From Coleophoma eucalyptorum (taxonomy: Eukaryota > Ascomycota > Leotiomycetes > Helotiales > Dermateaceae): a DNA stretch of 64,000 nt. Positions within the stretch are counted from its first letter, which is position 1. Each line of letters begins with the position of its first letter. The DNA lies in the NCBI GenBank assembly GCA_026120035.1, contig JALRME010000010.1, forward strand, positions 1,054,001 through 1,118,000, read 5' to 3'. Shown here one piece after another: positions 32,703 through 43,915 of the stretch. The notes below the pieces were generated by a model. The model was not told the DNA's origin. It saw only the letters and a list, made by a program, of their open reading frames with translations, and did no database searches. Made by a program: the position numbers and the translations under genes.

Positions 32703-34775
32703 ATGTCTATCATGACTACTCTCGGCAATCTTAACCTCGACCGGGTTTCGAGTGATAATTCACCTTCTGAACGACCAGGTCTACTAATGAACCCTTCCAA
32801 GACCACACCCCCTAGCGATACGAGCCGTAGATACAAACACAAACCTTTAAAGAATTTAGGTTCAATCAGGGTTCTCAAGTTACAGCCTGCAATTTTCAAC
32901 GACAAATTGCGCTGTGAGCTGGTGGATGTTTCCTTGGATGGAACTAGAGTCGATTATGAGGCACTATCTTACGTTTGGGGTGCGCAAAAACCTGGCTGTC
33001 ACATTTTGTGTGAAGGTAAAGAGTTGCCGATTACCCCAAACTGTGCAGCTGCACTCTACCGCTTCAGGGACAGATTAAAAGCGCGAGTTCTATGGGTAGA
33101 CGCTATTTGTATAGACCAGACATCTATCCCTGAGCGCAATCACCAAGTGAAAATGATGAAGAGAATTTATGCTTCTGCAAGTAAGGCTCTTGTTTGGCTG
33201 GGGGACAGCACTGGGGACTCAAAGCTCGCATTTACCTACCTTACTCGCATAGCAAGAGTAGACGGACTCAAGGACACAATGAGGTCTTTCCCCTCCAAGC
33301 TTAGACGTCGGATTTTATTTAAAATTGCCCATCAATTGCAACGTACGTTCATCGCGGAATTATTATATGCAAACGTTGACTTGGAAACAGAGATTGACCG
33401 TAGTAGATTCGGGCACGAAGATATAGGCATAACATTCGCTACCAATATCTTTGAACGGGAGTGGTTTAAAAGAATGTGGACTATTCAGGAGCTTGTTATG
33501 GCTCCAAAGGCTCTACTTGTCTGTGGAAAGGACCGCATATTATGGACCGCTCTCTGCAACGCAATCGAAGTCATACAAATTTACGACAACGCCATGGTTG
33601 GATTTAGCACTCACTGGGGCCTGCCAATATACAACGAATTTCAAAGCGGGTTGCAACTGCAGCGTAATAACCCATTGCCAGGACTCGAAATTCTCTATGA
33701 AAATTTGGCGCTCAGATCTGAATATCGGTTTTATCGTTCTTTGCGAACGCTGTGCCAACGAGCCTCAACCGAGCTGCGGGACAGGGTTTTTGCTTTGTAC
33801 GGCATCATTGAAAATATAATGGGCATTAGACTTCCAGATCCAGATTATGCGAAATCTGTTACACAGATTTTCCGAGAAGCGACTGCATGCATCATCTCGC
33901 AGAAAAAATCGCTGACTATTCTGCTTCTTGTCACTGGTACTAACAGAATGCCAAACTTACCCTCATGGGCTTTGGATTGGAGCTTTCCAATACCTGCGGT
34001 CTCTGCCGACGTGTTCCCGTTATATGATGCTTGGGCAGCCACTAGCGGATCAAATCCGCAATTTCAATTCTCTCCTTCGGGAAGTGAAATTTGTGTCCGT
34101 GGTAAAATTATAAGTGAGATTTCAGGATGTGTTACGGAAAAAACTCCCCCCGAACAAATCGATCTTGTAGCTAGCTTTCGCAACATACGCGTTTTCAAGA
34201 GATGGATCAACCTTGCTGAAGATGTGCACAATACCCCTACAGGAGAGACTTCAGCGAAGATGTTCCTTCGGACTATACTGGAACCAGAATATAGGGAGCG
34301 AACAACACGGGAAATCTCCTTCGACATGGTCCAAGGCTTCGAAGAATGTGCGAGTTTATTATTGGACAAACTTACTTGCCATGAACATGAATTGGAAATC
34401 GTTGATAAAACTACTATGGTAGAGGAGTTGAGAGACGGGTGGGATGGACATGATGAGTTTCCTACAGACTCTGAAATAAATAGGCTCATTCACCTTGTCA
34501 ACCATAAGCCGGCATTCAGATTCTATCTTCAAGGCCTTCGCAGCATGAAATCTAGCGTCTTTTTTACAACGAAAGCCGGGTATATGGGGAGATCTCAAAA
34601 TCCTCCGAGTGCAGGAGACTACGTTGCATTAATAGGAGGATTCATTTTCCCTGTCATATTGCGACCTGTCGGGAACAAGTACATTTTGCTGGGGCCCGCC
34701 TTTGTCGCGGGCCTCATGCACGGCGAGGTGTGGCCTGAAGATGTCCGTGATCTGGAAGATATTGTACTGGTGTAG
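32703..34775 (+). CDS. HET-domain (heterokaryon incompatibility) protein, second copy
   Basis: Single-exon 690-aa protein. HET blocks: YEALSYVWG (85-93), LWVDAICIDQ (130-139) with ERNHQVKMM and [13 protein letters not shown], and EREWFKRMWTIQELVMA around residue 255. The C-terminal half includes RDRVFALYGI, LPSWALDWSF and a final GDYVALIGGF, which are frequent in this class of long HET proteins. It is related to but clearly different from the HET protein at 17.6-19.7 kb, so not a recent duplicate. The likely role is allorecognition or cell death; activity and specificity are unknown. Confidence 0.93.
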   Translation: MSIMTTLGNLNLDRVSSDNSPSERPGLLMNPSKTTPPSDTSRRYKHKPLKNLGSIRVLKLQPAIFNDKLRCELVDVSLDGTRVDYEALSYVWGAQKPGCHILCEGKELPITPNCAAALYRFRDRLKARVLWVDAICIDQTSIPERNHQVKMMKRIYASASKALVWLGDSTGDSKLAFTYLTRIARVDGLKDTMRSFPSKLRRRILFKIAHQLQRTFIAELLYANVDLETEIDRSRFGHEDIGITFATNIFEREWFKRMWTIQELVMAPKALLVCGKDRILWTALCNAIEVIQIYDNAMVGFSTHWGLPIYNEFQSGLQLQRNNPLPGLEILYENLALRSEYRFYRSLRTLCQRASTELRDRVFALYGIIENIMGIRLPDPDYAKSVTQIFREATACIISQKKSLTILLLVTGTNRMPNLPSWALDWSFPIPAVSADVFPLYDAWAATSGSNPQFQFSPSGSEICVRGKIISEISGCVTEKTPPEQIDLVASFRNIRVFKRWINLAEDVHNTPTGETSAKMFLRTILEPEYRERTTREISFDMVQGFEECASLLLDKLTCHEHELEIVDKTTMVEELRDGWDGHDEFPTDSEINRLIHLVNHKPAFRFYLQGLRSMKSSVFFTTKAGYMGRSQNPPSAGDYVALIGGFIFPVILRPVGNKYILLGPAFVAGLMHGEVWPEDVRDLEDIVLV

Positions 34776-36719
34776 GTAGCCCTTATCGCTGTATTATTTC
34801 TCTGGCATACATCAAGAAGAATATCAATTTTCTAGTGAGGAATTATTCCCGCCGGTTAAAATTAATACACTCGTGGGAAACTCATGTTTGAAGATATTGT
34901 GCATAAACGGGCTGTATAAAGAAAACCACAATACAAGATAGTTTAATGGTGTTCATTTGCAAGATTGTGTGATGGATGACTATCTTCCCAATGAAGCTTC
35001 CAGTCTGGACCCTGTCTTTATACCCAAAATGTCATAGTACTGATAAGGAATCCGCGTCGTATGCTTCGATCTCTTCGTCTCAACGCAAATATAAATATCT
35101 GGAGCGTTTTTCTCCTTTCACTCCCTCAGATCCCCGAAATTTCTACGTTTTTTATTTATAGAAGTCAGGATATGGATGACTGCGTGCCCATCCACTGCAA
35201 CGTGTAGAGCACACAACTCGGCTGACGCATGATGTTGCATCAGAATCCCAACGCAATAGTCAGGGTGGATATACCAGATCACCGCATTCGAGGCTCTGAT
35301 ATCTCCAGGCCCGTAATATTCCGGATATGAAAAGCTCCGTAGCGCGTTCAAACAGTGCAGTTGGTGGAAAATGTCTTGTTAAGCCATGTAAGCATTCTCA
35401 CCGAGAGTACCAATAGGAGTTACCATTACGGGATCCTTATCTAGCTTTCGTACTTATTCTCCAGTAAGAGAGCTTGAACTCAATCTCTTTCGCAACGGCG
35501 TCAGCTTCGGGCTTCGGGAATTGCCGTTTTATTGAGAGATTCTCGGGTTTGCATAGAGTTCCGTTCATCTTATCGTAAAATCCAGAAAGTATAAAACGAT
35601 CTAAAAGTGGTTCTAAACTATGTTAGTACAAAATGTAAGGGCTGCCAAGATCTATGCTGACAATAGTAAAACATATCCTTCCAAGTAGCATTTGCAGCGT
35701 ATGACTCACTCGCCTGTAAAATATGTTGTGCAATTTATACAGAATTAGATGACCAAGTTATCTAAAGCTACCAGATGCTAGAAATGTTTTTTTAAATTTG
35801 TTTAACTTATGTTTATGGTAATTTATAAGAATATCATATGCCGTTCATTCCGTCACATTTATATAAGACTCTTGTTGTTGAAAGAAAATGTTATAAGGTG
35901 ATGCGATAGGCACCCACATCTAGATAGATATTTGAAGCAGTTTTTATTTTCATTCCGCATAGTTAATACGTAGTCATGTTTAACTCTTTTGGTGCCCAGA
36001 ATCCTTCATTGTAACACTTATAATACCACTTTTATTTCAGAACAATGGAATGAAAGGAAAAGTAGCCGCTTTAACCAAGGTAGGAAGTCCGGACATAGGA
36101 CATATCTACTACCTCCGTTACAGCTTTCTCACCATAGGGTCTTACAGCCAAGCAATAGCTGGGATTTTGATGTCATTATCAAAAGGAACTAATTTTTGGG
36201 CTGACAGGGCTTGACTCGTCCGCCGAACCAACGCATCAAATCTGACATAATCAGGGTAAGATTCCTCAACACCTATACGCCCATTTAAAAGCGTGTGATT
36301 TCCGGGCTGATTGTAAGCCGCAGCCGGCCATGTGGTTGACCCGGCCGATCTTTGGGTTTGTCAAAAACGTGCTCGTCAATCGTTTCGGGTTTGCCATACG
36401 ACTCAATACGATTGGTTTCAACCGAAATGGCGGCGGAAGATGAAAATACTAGTTGTCTCTGTATTATGCCTAGTACTATATTCCCTGTCATTAAATAGGT
36501 AACACACCCACCCTATTGCTTAGGGTTTACGTGATCTTGGGCAAAGATATATACCTCATACCCGATCACTATGTATTTTTCGCTCATCTAAAGACAGCAC
36601 TGGGATCTCTCTCGCAGGGGCTTGTTCATACTGGGATTTAGATTCCAGCTCTATCCTCGTATCTTTGCCAGAAACAATAAAAAAAAGGTCTCCGCAAAAT
36701 TCCTAGTAAATTTAGGAAA
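34776..36719. other. Intergenic with UstYa-like remnant
   Basis: 1.9 kb between the second HET gene and the MFS transporter. The only recognisable content is the minus-strand remnant at 35160-35560. The rest is AT-rich with short frames. Confidence 0.5.
35160..35560 (-). pseudogene. Broken UstYa-like (DUF3328) gene
   Basis: One minus-strand frame reads DKDPVMVTPIGTLGENAYMA, then a TAA stop, then directly QDIFHQLHCLNALRSFSYPE and, 35 residues on, a His-x-x-Tyr-Cys block (WYIHPDYCVGILMQHH). UstYa-type oxidases of fungal ribosomal-peptide and cyclisation pathways carry HxxHC motifs of this type. The reading frame continues without a second stop between the two motifs, so the TAA is the main lesion. 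The N-terminal membrane helix was not identified. Could also be a divergent family member with a mis-seen intron. Confidence 0.45.
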
Positions 36720-38671
36720 ATGAGCGCGACTTCTCCTGATATGCCCACGATGAGCGCCGAGGATCAAGTTAGAGATGATATGAAGGCGATAGAAGCCGGA
36801 TCAGACGCTAATACGATGGTGGAAAAGAATGAAAACGAAGCCGAAGAACCTGTACATGGAATTGAACCAGAGGCCGAACTATCATCAGACGAGTACCCTA
36901 AGGGCTTCCAGTTTTTTTTCATCCTTATTGCTCTAATTCTGTCGATCTTCATGGTGGCGCTAGACCTCGTATGTCCTCCTCCAGTCTTCGCACAGACAGA
37001 CATTTGCTAAATTTGCGTGTAGACCATCGTTGCAACGGCTATCCCAAAGATTACGGATGAGTTTCATAGTGTTTCCCAGATAGGATGGTATGGCTCAGCC
37101 TTCTTCCTGACGGTTGCTTCATTTACAGCACCCTGGGGAAAGCTTTTCAAGTATTTTACCTTGAAGTGGACCTATCTAGTAGCAGTCTTTATATTTGAGT
37201 TGGGAAGTCTGATCTGTGGTACGTATCTTGAGGTTCGATATAACGATAGATCACTGATACTGCCTTTAGCCGTTGCCCCAAATAGCACAGCTTTGATTAT
37301 TGGACGTGCCATTGCTGGTTTGGGTGCTGCTGGGGTTGGGTCTGGCGCATTCATTCTGGTCGCCTTCATTGCCCCGCCGGATAAGCGACCGGCGTATCTG
37401 GGAATAATTGGAGGCGCTTATGGAATATCAGCTGTCATTGGGCCCCTACTTGGGGGAGTATTCACCCAGAAACTCACCTGGAGATGGTGCTTTTACATGT
37501 GAGAATCATCTTGGCTCATGATATGAACACCCAAGTTAAATTTTGTTAGTAACCTTCCAATCGGCGGTCTTGCCGCTGCAATTCTCGTTGTCTTCTTCCG
37601 ACTGCCACCGCATGTCAAGCCCGCAAAAGCAAAATTCAAGGAGAAGATGCTTCAGTTGGACCCTGTTGGTATTATTCTCATCATGGCAGCTGTCATCTGC
37701 TATATTCTTGCCTTGCAGTGGGGCGGAGTAAGCCGGCCATGGAACTCTTCAACTATCATTGGTCTCTTTGTTGGGTTTGTGGTGCTTCTAATATGCTTTT
37801 GTATTGACCAGTGGTGGTTGGATGAGCGTGCTATGCTCCCAAAGCGACTTCTAAAAGACCGATATATCTACCAAGGCATGGCCTACTCTTTCACCATCGC
37901 AGGGACCTATTTCCTCGTGTTGTATTTCCTTCCCATCTACTTCCAGGTCATCGACAATGTCTCTCCCATTCAAAGTGGAGTACGGAACTTACCCTTGATT
38001 CTTGCTATCACTATTGCAACTGTCGGCTCTGGGATAGGAATTACCGTAACAGGGCGCCCATTGCCGTTCATGGTAGTCGCTGGAATTCTATCTTCTATCG
38101 GAGTCGGACTGATTTATACTCTTACTATTGGATCTTCATCTGCGAAGTGGATAGGCTACCAGGTTCTTGCCGGGTTTGGACTTGGCTTAGGCTTTCAAGT
38201 GCCTGTTTCTGCTGTTCAGGCAACTCTGCCTCAAATAGACATACCCTCTGGGTCAGCCATGATCATATGTGAGTCTCAAGGCCCGCTTCTTTAAATTTGA
38301 TAGTTATGCTGACATAAACCCTAGTTATTCAAACCATTGGTGGCGCCTTTCTCGTCTCCGCCGGGAACAGTGCCTTCGTATCTGAATTGACGAAGAAGCT
38401 GAACTCGTTAGATACATCTGTTAACCCTTTACAGGTCATTGGCACAGGCGCAACGGATGTGCGAACAGTCTTTGCCCCTGCTGACCTACCTTTTATTCTT
38501 GTAGCGTACATGTCTGGCATCCAAACCGCTTTTATTGTCGCGGTTGCCTTGTCTTGTGCATGTGCCGTTATTGCATTTGGGGCAAAGTGGCAAAAGCTGC
38601 AGCCTGCGCCTCAAATCACGGAGACTGATGGCGTGGAGACAAGTACTAAGGCTTTAGAGGCAGAGGCTTGA
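36720..38671 (+). CDS. MFS drug/toxin exporter (DHA2, 14-TMS type)
   Basis: Five exons: 36720-36968, 37023-37218, 37270-37498, 37550-38268 and 38325-38671, giving 579 aa. After a polar acidic N-terminus (about 60 residues) come [17 protein letters not shown], the usual first-helix motif of 14-TMS drug:H+ antiporters. It is followed by [37 protein letters not shown], then [26 protein letters not shown] split in two introns, which is motif C with WRWCFYIN. The C-terminal half shows the expected helices. It should pump small hydrophobic compounds out across the plasma membrane. No biosynthetic core gene lies nearby, so the substrate is unknown. Confidence 0.93.
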
Positions 38672-39211
38672 GTACAAATGTTAAAGTTCCTACTTTATCA
38701 AGATGCGGGAAGAAGTTATAAATCTTAGATAAATTTTAATCAATATACCAGAGAAATTTATAGAGTCTGGAGTATTTAATATCCCATAATTTTAGTATTT
38801 TTATGGCGTTAGTCTTTCATATTATATAATATCTCTTCAGGCCACCAATACCACTAATGCCATTTCTAATCATGATGAATGTGCATAAGTAAAATTAAGA
38901 ACTGTTCCAAATGGCCTACTGTAGTGGTTAGTAATTCTGAGTTGCACAGAGGCAATCTGGTTATGGGCTGGGTTGGACATGGTTCAGAAGGTGAGATTAT
39001 TTGGAAAGTCATAGATGTAATCTGTTGCTGCAACCGCTTAAGAATGAATTGTCCAAAACAATGAAGGACTCAGAAAGCATGGGCTAAATATGCAAGTATG
39101 TTATAGATCTTCATTACATATAGCTTAATACAAGGGTTATTGATACCAACTTCAACCACTGGCGTTAGAACCTGACTCTGATCCCGTCTCCAAACAATGT
39201 TAGCTTATGAT
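38672..39211. other. Intergenic between converging transporters
   Basis: 540 bp of AT-rich DNA that must hold the 3' ends of both MFS genes. Nothing else recognised. Confidence 0.5.
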
Positions 39212-40856
39212 TCATGACTTCTCAACTATAATTGGAGCCTCCACATCCACCCTGGCGGCCTCACCCGATTCCCTCTCCCTCTTCCTCGTATCTCTCAACT
39301 GAAGATATTGTACAGCAATACTCAGCACGACAATACAAACACCTGTCACAGCTGCAAAAATAAAGCCTGGCTTGAACCTTGGGGCTTCTACTGTTCTCCA
39401 TACTGCATCTGTGACCCAAATCTGGTTAACATAGCTTGCAATATTACTAAACGCCGTCAGAAATCCTCTCATCTCATGGTCATGCGGCATCAACTCGGGG
39501 AACCAAGAATAGTAAATCCCTGGTACACCAGCACACATGTAGGTGATATAGTATGCAAAGAATCTAACTCCTTCAGGGACGTTCCATGCAATAATTATCA
39601 CGGCACCAATAAATGTGCCCGCTTGCATGAAAGTAATGGCTTGCCAGCGTCGGCCGTTCAGGAGGGGTGAGTCGGAAAGCATGCCGGCTGCGACTTGGAT
39701 GACGACGCCAATTGCTGATTGCCCGGTGGGCCAGACGTTGATTTGGTATACAGTATGATGTGTTTCCTTTAGATAAAGCGCAAAGGCCGGTTGAGCAGAC
39801 GGAAAACTGCTTTGAATAAAAAAGTACCCGAGAGGTAAGATCCAAAACTGCCAATTCTTCATAATGCGAAAAATCTTCATCTTATCCCATTTCGAAGTGC
39901 CAAGTGGCTTATAGCCTTCACGCAGGAGGCGTTGACGGGCAAGGTTAGTCTCGGCTGATGAAAGATAGAAAGCTCGAGTGTTCTCTGGGAAATCGGGATT
40001 GAAGAAGTACCCAATAACACCAACCGGGAGAGAAATAATACCACAAATAATGAAGAGCCATTGCCAGCCCTCATGGCCCATAACGCCATTGAGATTTTTG
40101 TACGCAGCTGCTTGGAGATATCCACTAAACATGCCAGCCATTGTGGCAGTAGCGTAAAAGATGGTGACACGCTTGCCACGCTCAACTTTGGTATCTTTCG
40201 CTCATTAGCTAGGGACATATGGAAGTGGGAGCTAACTTACACCAAGAACTAATCAGGTAGATGATTACAGGAAAAAAAGCACCTTCGCATAACCCGACCA
40301 GAAATCTCAGAGCATAGAGTTGTGGCACCGTCTTCACTGCTGCGCAAGAAAACGTGAATATCGCCCATAGAATTTCCAAGGATGATACGAGGATACTTGG
40401 CCGAACCTTTGTCGCTAGAATAACTGCTGGTAGTTGACTAACGACATACCCTGCGGTAAAAACGTTGCCCATATACGTCAGCTCGCTACCTTCCATATGC
40501 AAAGCCTCTTTCATGCCCGACACGTATGCATTGCTGATATTGGCTTGGTCGAGATTCTTGCAGAAATAGCCAAGACATGTATAAGTGAGGAGGTAGAAGT
40601 CCAGTTTCAGAAGGAACTTTTTCTCTGCGGCTGACTTGTCTGGATCGTCCCAGATGTAGCGCTGAATGTTACGCCAAGTCCGATGGGTTTTCGCCTTGAA
40701 CCCTGGCTTTTCCCAAGACTTTGGAGGGCCACTAGCTGCGGATGAAAGAGAACTCTTCTTATGTACTTTGGGGGTCGAATGTCCAAGTTCCTTGTTTTCA
40801 TCCTCAGTTGCTGCTGGGGGTGTCCATGACACACAGCTTTCGGGGATTTCGGCCAT
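39212..40856 (-). CDS. MFS anion:cation symporter (Dal5/allantoate permease-like)
   Basis: Exons 40856-40241 and 40194-39212, joined by a 46-bp intron at the motif SSWYTKVERGKRVTIFY; 532 aa. Features of the Dal5 subfamily are visible: a charged N-terminus, LLTYTCLGYFCKNLDQANISNAYVSG in helix 1-2, RFLVGLCEGAFFPVIIYLISSW, then GWQWLFIICGIISLPVGV and a C-terminal charged tail. Relatives import carboxylates such as allantoate, nicotinate, pantothenate or taurine-like compounds. It is divergent from a 2-oxoglutarate oxygenase; the pair could handle one substrate, which is inference. A shorter 40-bp intron choice would keep a different residue but reads less well. Confidence 0.92.
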
Positions 40857-41651
40857 TAGTGCTCAGGATTGTCAATTAAGTCAAGCAAGTACGGTGTGAA
40901 TCCTAGACTCTTATATAAGCCCACAAAGGAAGCAGTTAATCACAATCCATTTATGAGAGAGTGAAGTTTCTTCATTGTAACTTGCGCACGTTCGATTGCG
41001 CCATCGATGTCTCTCTTCCATCATGGTCCCAAATTTGGCAGATAGTCCGTTAAGACCCGCAATCTGGCACACCAGCATGTCAAATTATGCCGGGAGCAAG
41101 TCGCGGTACCAAATAATCCGATATCAGTTGTGAACTTGACGGCAGGCAATAAAATATCAGGATCTACTACCCCTTTTTCTTCCCTACTCGCTCGCTTAAT
41201 GCCTCTTTGTCTGGTGCTTGTTGCCGTCGATTATGCTCCGAACGAAACACTATCCCTCCAAATAAAATTATTTTGTAAATGCAAGTAATATAGTTCTTGG
41301 AATAGAAACAGAAATGACTCTACATATAACCCGTGATGGTTTGACCCTATAGGCAGGCGGTGCGAGATGACGAATCTCACGCGAAAATGGCAAATATCTG
41401 CAGATCGCCTCGGTTACCGCTATCAACTCACGTCTCAACATATTGAGAAAAGTTCCCGACAGCTGTGAGGGACAGCGCGAGAGGCACCACGATGATGAAA
41501 TGCGGGATAGAGATGACGCAAAATAAATCACCCCGCATCTTGATAAGCAACAAGAAGCACCACACCAACACACGAACGATAAGGATGGATAAAAGCCATG
41601 GCGACTGTCATTTGACAAGAAATCCTCTGAGCAGACTTCCAAAAGACAACA
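40857..41651. promoter_or_regulatory. Shared divergent promoter (Dal5-like / 2OG oxygenase)
   Basis: 795 bp between the two starts. It contains the TATA-like element near the transporter. No coding region is supported. Confidence 0.5.
40911..40919 (-). promoter_or_regulatory. Candidate TATA box for the Dal5-like gene
   Basis: The minus strand reads CTTATATAAGAGTC about 55 bp upstream of the ATG at 40856. Confidence 0.45.
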
Positions 41652-42821
41652 ATGGCGACGACTACTATCATCGACAAGGTATCCCCAACCACTTCAGCTG
41701 TAAATTCAGCCCCAGGAATTTCCAATTATGAGTACACAAACCTTGAGCCCTATGTACACCCTCCCGAGACGAAGGAGAAACTCAACTGGGCCGAACTCGT
41801 AACCCTTGATCTTGAAGACTACGCCCGAGAAGGTGGAAAGGAGAGATTAGCCAAACAACTAGAACACGCTGTTCATCACGTTGGGTTTTTCTATGTGAAG
41901 AACTACGGTCTTACCAAAGAAGAAGTAGATAACCAATTCACTCTTGCTAAACACTTCTTCGCTCTTCCTGTGGACGAAAAGGCCAAGTATGAATGTAACT
42001 ATGCTGCAGCAGATTATAATGGATGGCGACGAAGTGGACGTCGGCTTGACAACAAGGGGTTTGATAATGTCGAGATATACAACATTCCTAAATTCACCAA
42101 GGACTTCGAAGGAAAATACCAACAGCCCGATCTGCTCCAATCCCACCTTACGGAAATCGAGCACTTCTCCAAGACTTTGCACAACAACGTTGTTCTGCCT
42201 CTCCTTCGCCTTTTCGCCATCATTCTCCAATTACCAGATGAGGATCACCTCGTCAAACAGCACACCTATGATAAGAAGTCTGAAGACCACTTCCGTTATA
42301 TGCGTTATCGCAAGCGCACTCCAGAAGAATGGGCAGCCAGTGGCGGTGGCCTTGGAAATGGACATACCGATCTAGGAACTCTAACTTTGCTCTTCCGACA
42401 GCCGATTGCAGGCCTACAAATACTTGGCGACGATGGAAACTGGACTTGGGTCTCGGCCCAGCCCGGAACTATCACCGTTAATCTAGCGGACACGATATCT
42501 CATCTCACTGGAGGTTGGCTCAAGAGCTCTGTTCATCGTGTTGTTACTCCACCAAAGGACCAATGGGCTTATGACCGCACAGGATTGTTATACTTTGCCA
42601 GACCGCATAATGAAACTGTTTTGAATCCTTTGGATTCGCCTGTGCTAGATGCTGCTGGAGTTAAGTCTCGGTTTGAAAAGCCAGTGACAGTAGAGGAGTG
42701 GGTGAAAGCCAAACAAACACTGCAGCTGAATCCTGACATTGCAGCGAAGAGGTGGGCTGAGGCTGGAGATGGAACTGTGGAGGTCCTTGCTGGGTTTAGA
42801 GATCGAAAGTATAAAGAATAG
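41652..42821 (+). CDS. 2-oxoglutarate/Fe(II) oxygenase (isopenicillin-N-synthase-like)
   Basis: Single-exon 389-aa protein. The DIOX_N region covers about 45-160 (LVTLDLEDYAREGG). The 2OG-FeII_Oxy domain is at about 210-320 with the facial triad His238-x-Asp240 in GHTDLGTLTLLF and His295 in SSVHRVVTPP. Arg309 (DRTGLLYF) sits 14 residues after the second His, where the 2-oxoglutarate-binding Arg is expected, though the usual R-x-S reads R-T-G. It should hydroxylate or oxidatively cleave a small molecule with release of CO2 and succinate; the substrate is not evident. It is cytosolic and divergent from a Dal5-like carboxylate transporter. Confidence 0.93.
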   Translation: MATTTIIDKVSPTTSAVNSAPGISNYEYTNLEPYVHPPETKEKLNWAELVTLDLEDYAREGGKERLAKQLEHAVHHVGFFYVKNYGLTKEEVDNQFTLAKHFFALPVDEKAKYECNYAAADYNGWRRSGRRLDNKGFDNVEIYNIPKFTKDFEGKYQQPDLLQSHLTEIEHFSKTLHNNVVLPLLRLFAIILQLPDEDHLVKQHTYDKKSEDHFRYMRYRKRTPEEWAASGGGLGNGHTDLGTLTLLFRQPIAGLQILGDDGNWTWVSAQPGTITVNLADTISHLTGGWLKSSVHRVVTPPKDQWAYDRTGLLYFARPHNETVLNPLDSPVLDAAGVKSRFEKPVTVEEWVKAKQTLQLNPDIAAKRWAEAGDGTVEVLAGFRDRKYKE

Positions 42822-43915
42822 AGCCAAGGGGACAAGTCTTAACATAGAGTAGCTCTAAGAAAATGAAAAGAACATTCTCGATTTTGAATTCTAGGAGTGA
42901 AATATTTTAGAAGAGCTTAATGTATCTCTAAGAGTAATATAACTATATACTTCTAGTGCTATCACCTTGGAACAGGTTTTTCAGTGGCGAAATTTACTAG
43001 TTCTCCTTCATCCCCGTTATGGAACGAGACTCATAAGGATGCACCACCCACAATTTTCTTTCTCATAACTCTTCTCATATATAACAATTGATTTGCAAAA
43101 ATTGGTTTTTGATATGATAATATAACATTCTGTTGACTGCCCAAAGCGGCTGTTCATTACATCCTCTGTGTTTGATGTAGTGTCCCCTTACAGAAGTATG
43201 ACGGTCTTATTTAAAATGGTAGCTTTCCACCAAATATTACAGGAGCAGATCCTCTTTTACAGATATTTGCACAAACCACTATTGGAATTCACATCTTAAG
43301 AAGCTGGTCTGGAAATATTAGTTACAGATCAAGGGTACATATTAATGCAGGCAGCAGATTGTAGCTTGTTCATCGGCTCCTTGATATGAATTTGTGGTAT
43401 CCGCCCCATGAAAACCCTGAAGCGAAGATTTTATTTTGCTGGAAATTTAGATATTGGTGAAAATGATGAATAAAGGATACTCTGAATTAGTCATTTCAGG
43501 GCTAGTTTATTGCGTGTATTATTGCTTAAAGCTTCTGTAGCTAAGAACAATGGTCAATAGTGTGTTGAAAGGAGGGCTTGAATTATCAATCTATGTAAAT
43601 TGGTTCGCTGCCATGGACCCACAAACACCTTGATGGTGTTTTGGAAATAGGAACTATGTTACTAATGTTCGCAATCTGATTTGCTGCTATATACCCCAAC
43701 AAGCACCTTGATGGTTGCAAAATTTAACTTGAACTACCTGGATGGATATTCTATGCTCATTAGCGAGCACAGTAAGCGAGGCCTACCTGTGTTCTATGTC
43801 TCATTACAAGACTTTATATCTCATAGTATGGCCAGTATTCATTCATCCTACCTAAGCCATCCTCAAACAACTTCCCCTTTTCTTGTTTCTCCAGCTGAGC
43901 ACCATCTATCTTGTA
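42822..43915. other. Intergenic with a short duplicated block
   Basis: 1.1 kb with no supported gene. An imperfect direct repeat of about 40 bp occurs at 43601-43640 and 43677-43717, described as a repeat. The rest is AT-rich. Confidence 0.5.
43601..43717. repeat. Imperfect direct repeat pair upstream of the CobW gene
   Basis: Two copies of a block that ends CACCTTGATGGT: one near 43604-43637, the other near 43680-43714. They are spaced about 76 bp apart and share GCTGC.AT..A.CC and the 12-bp end exactly. Confidence 0.55.
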
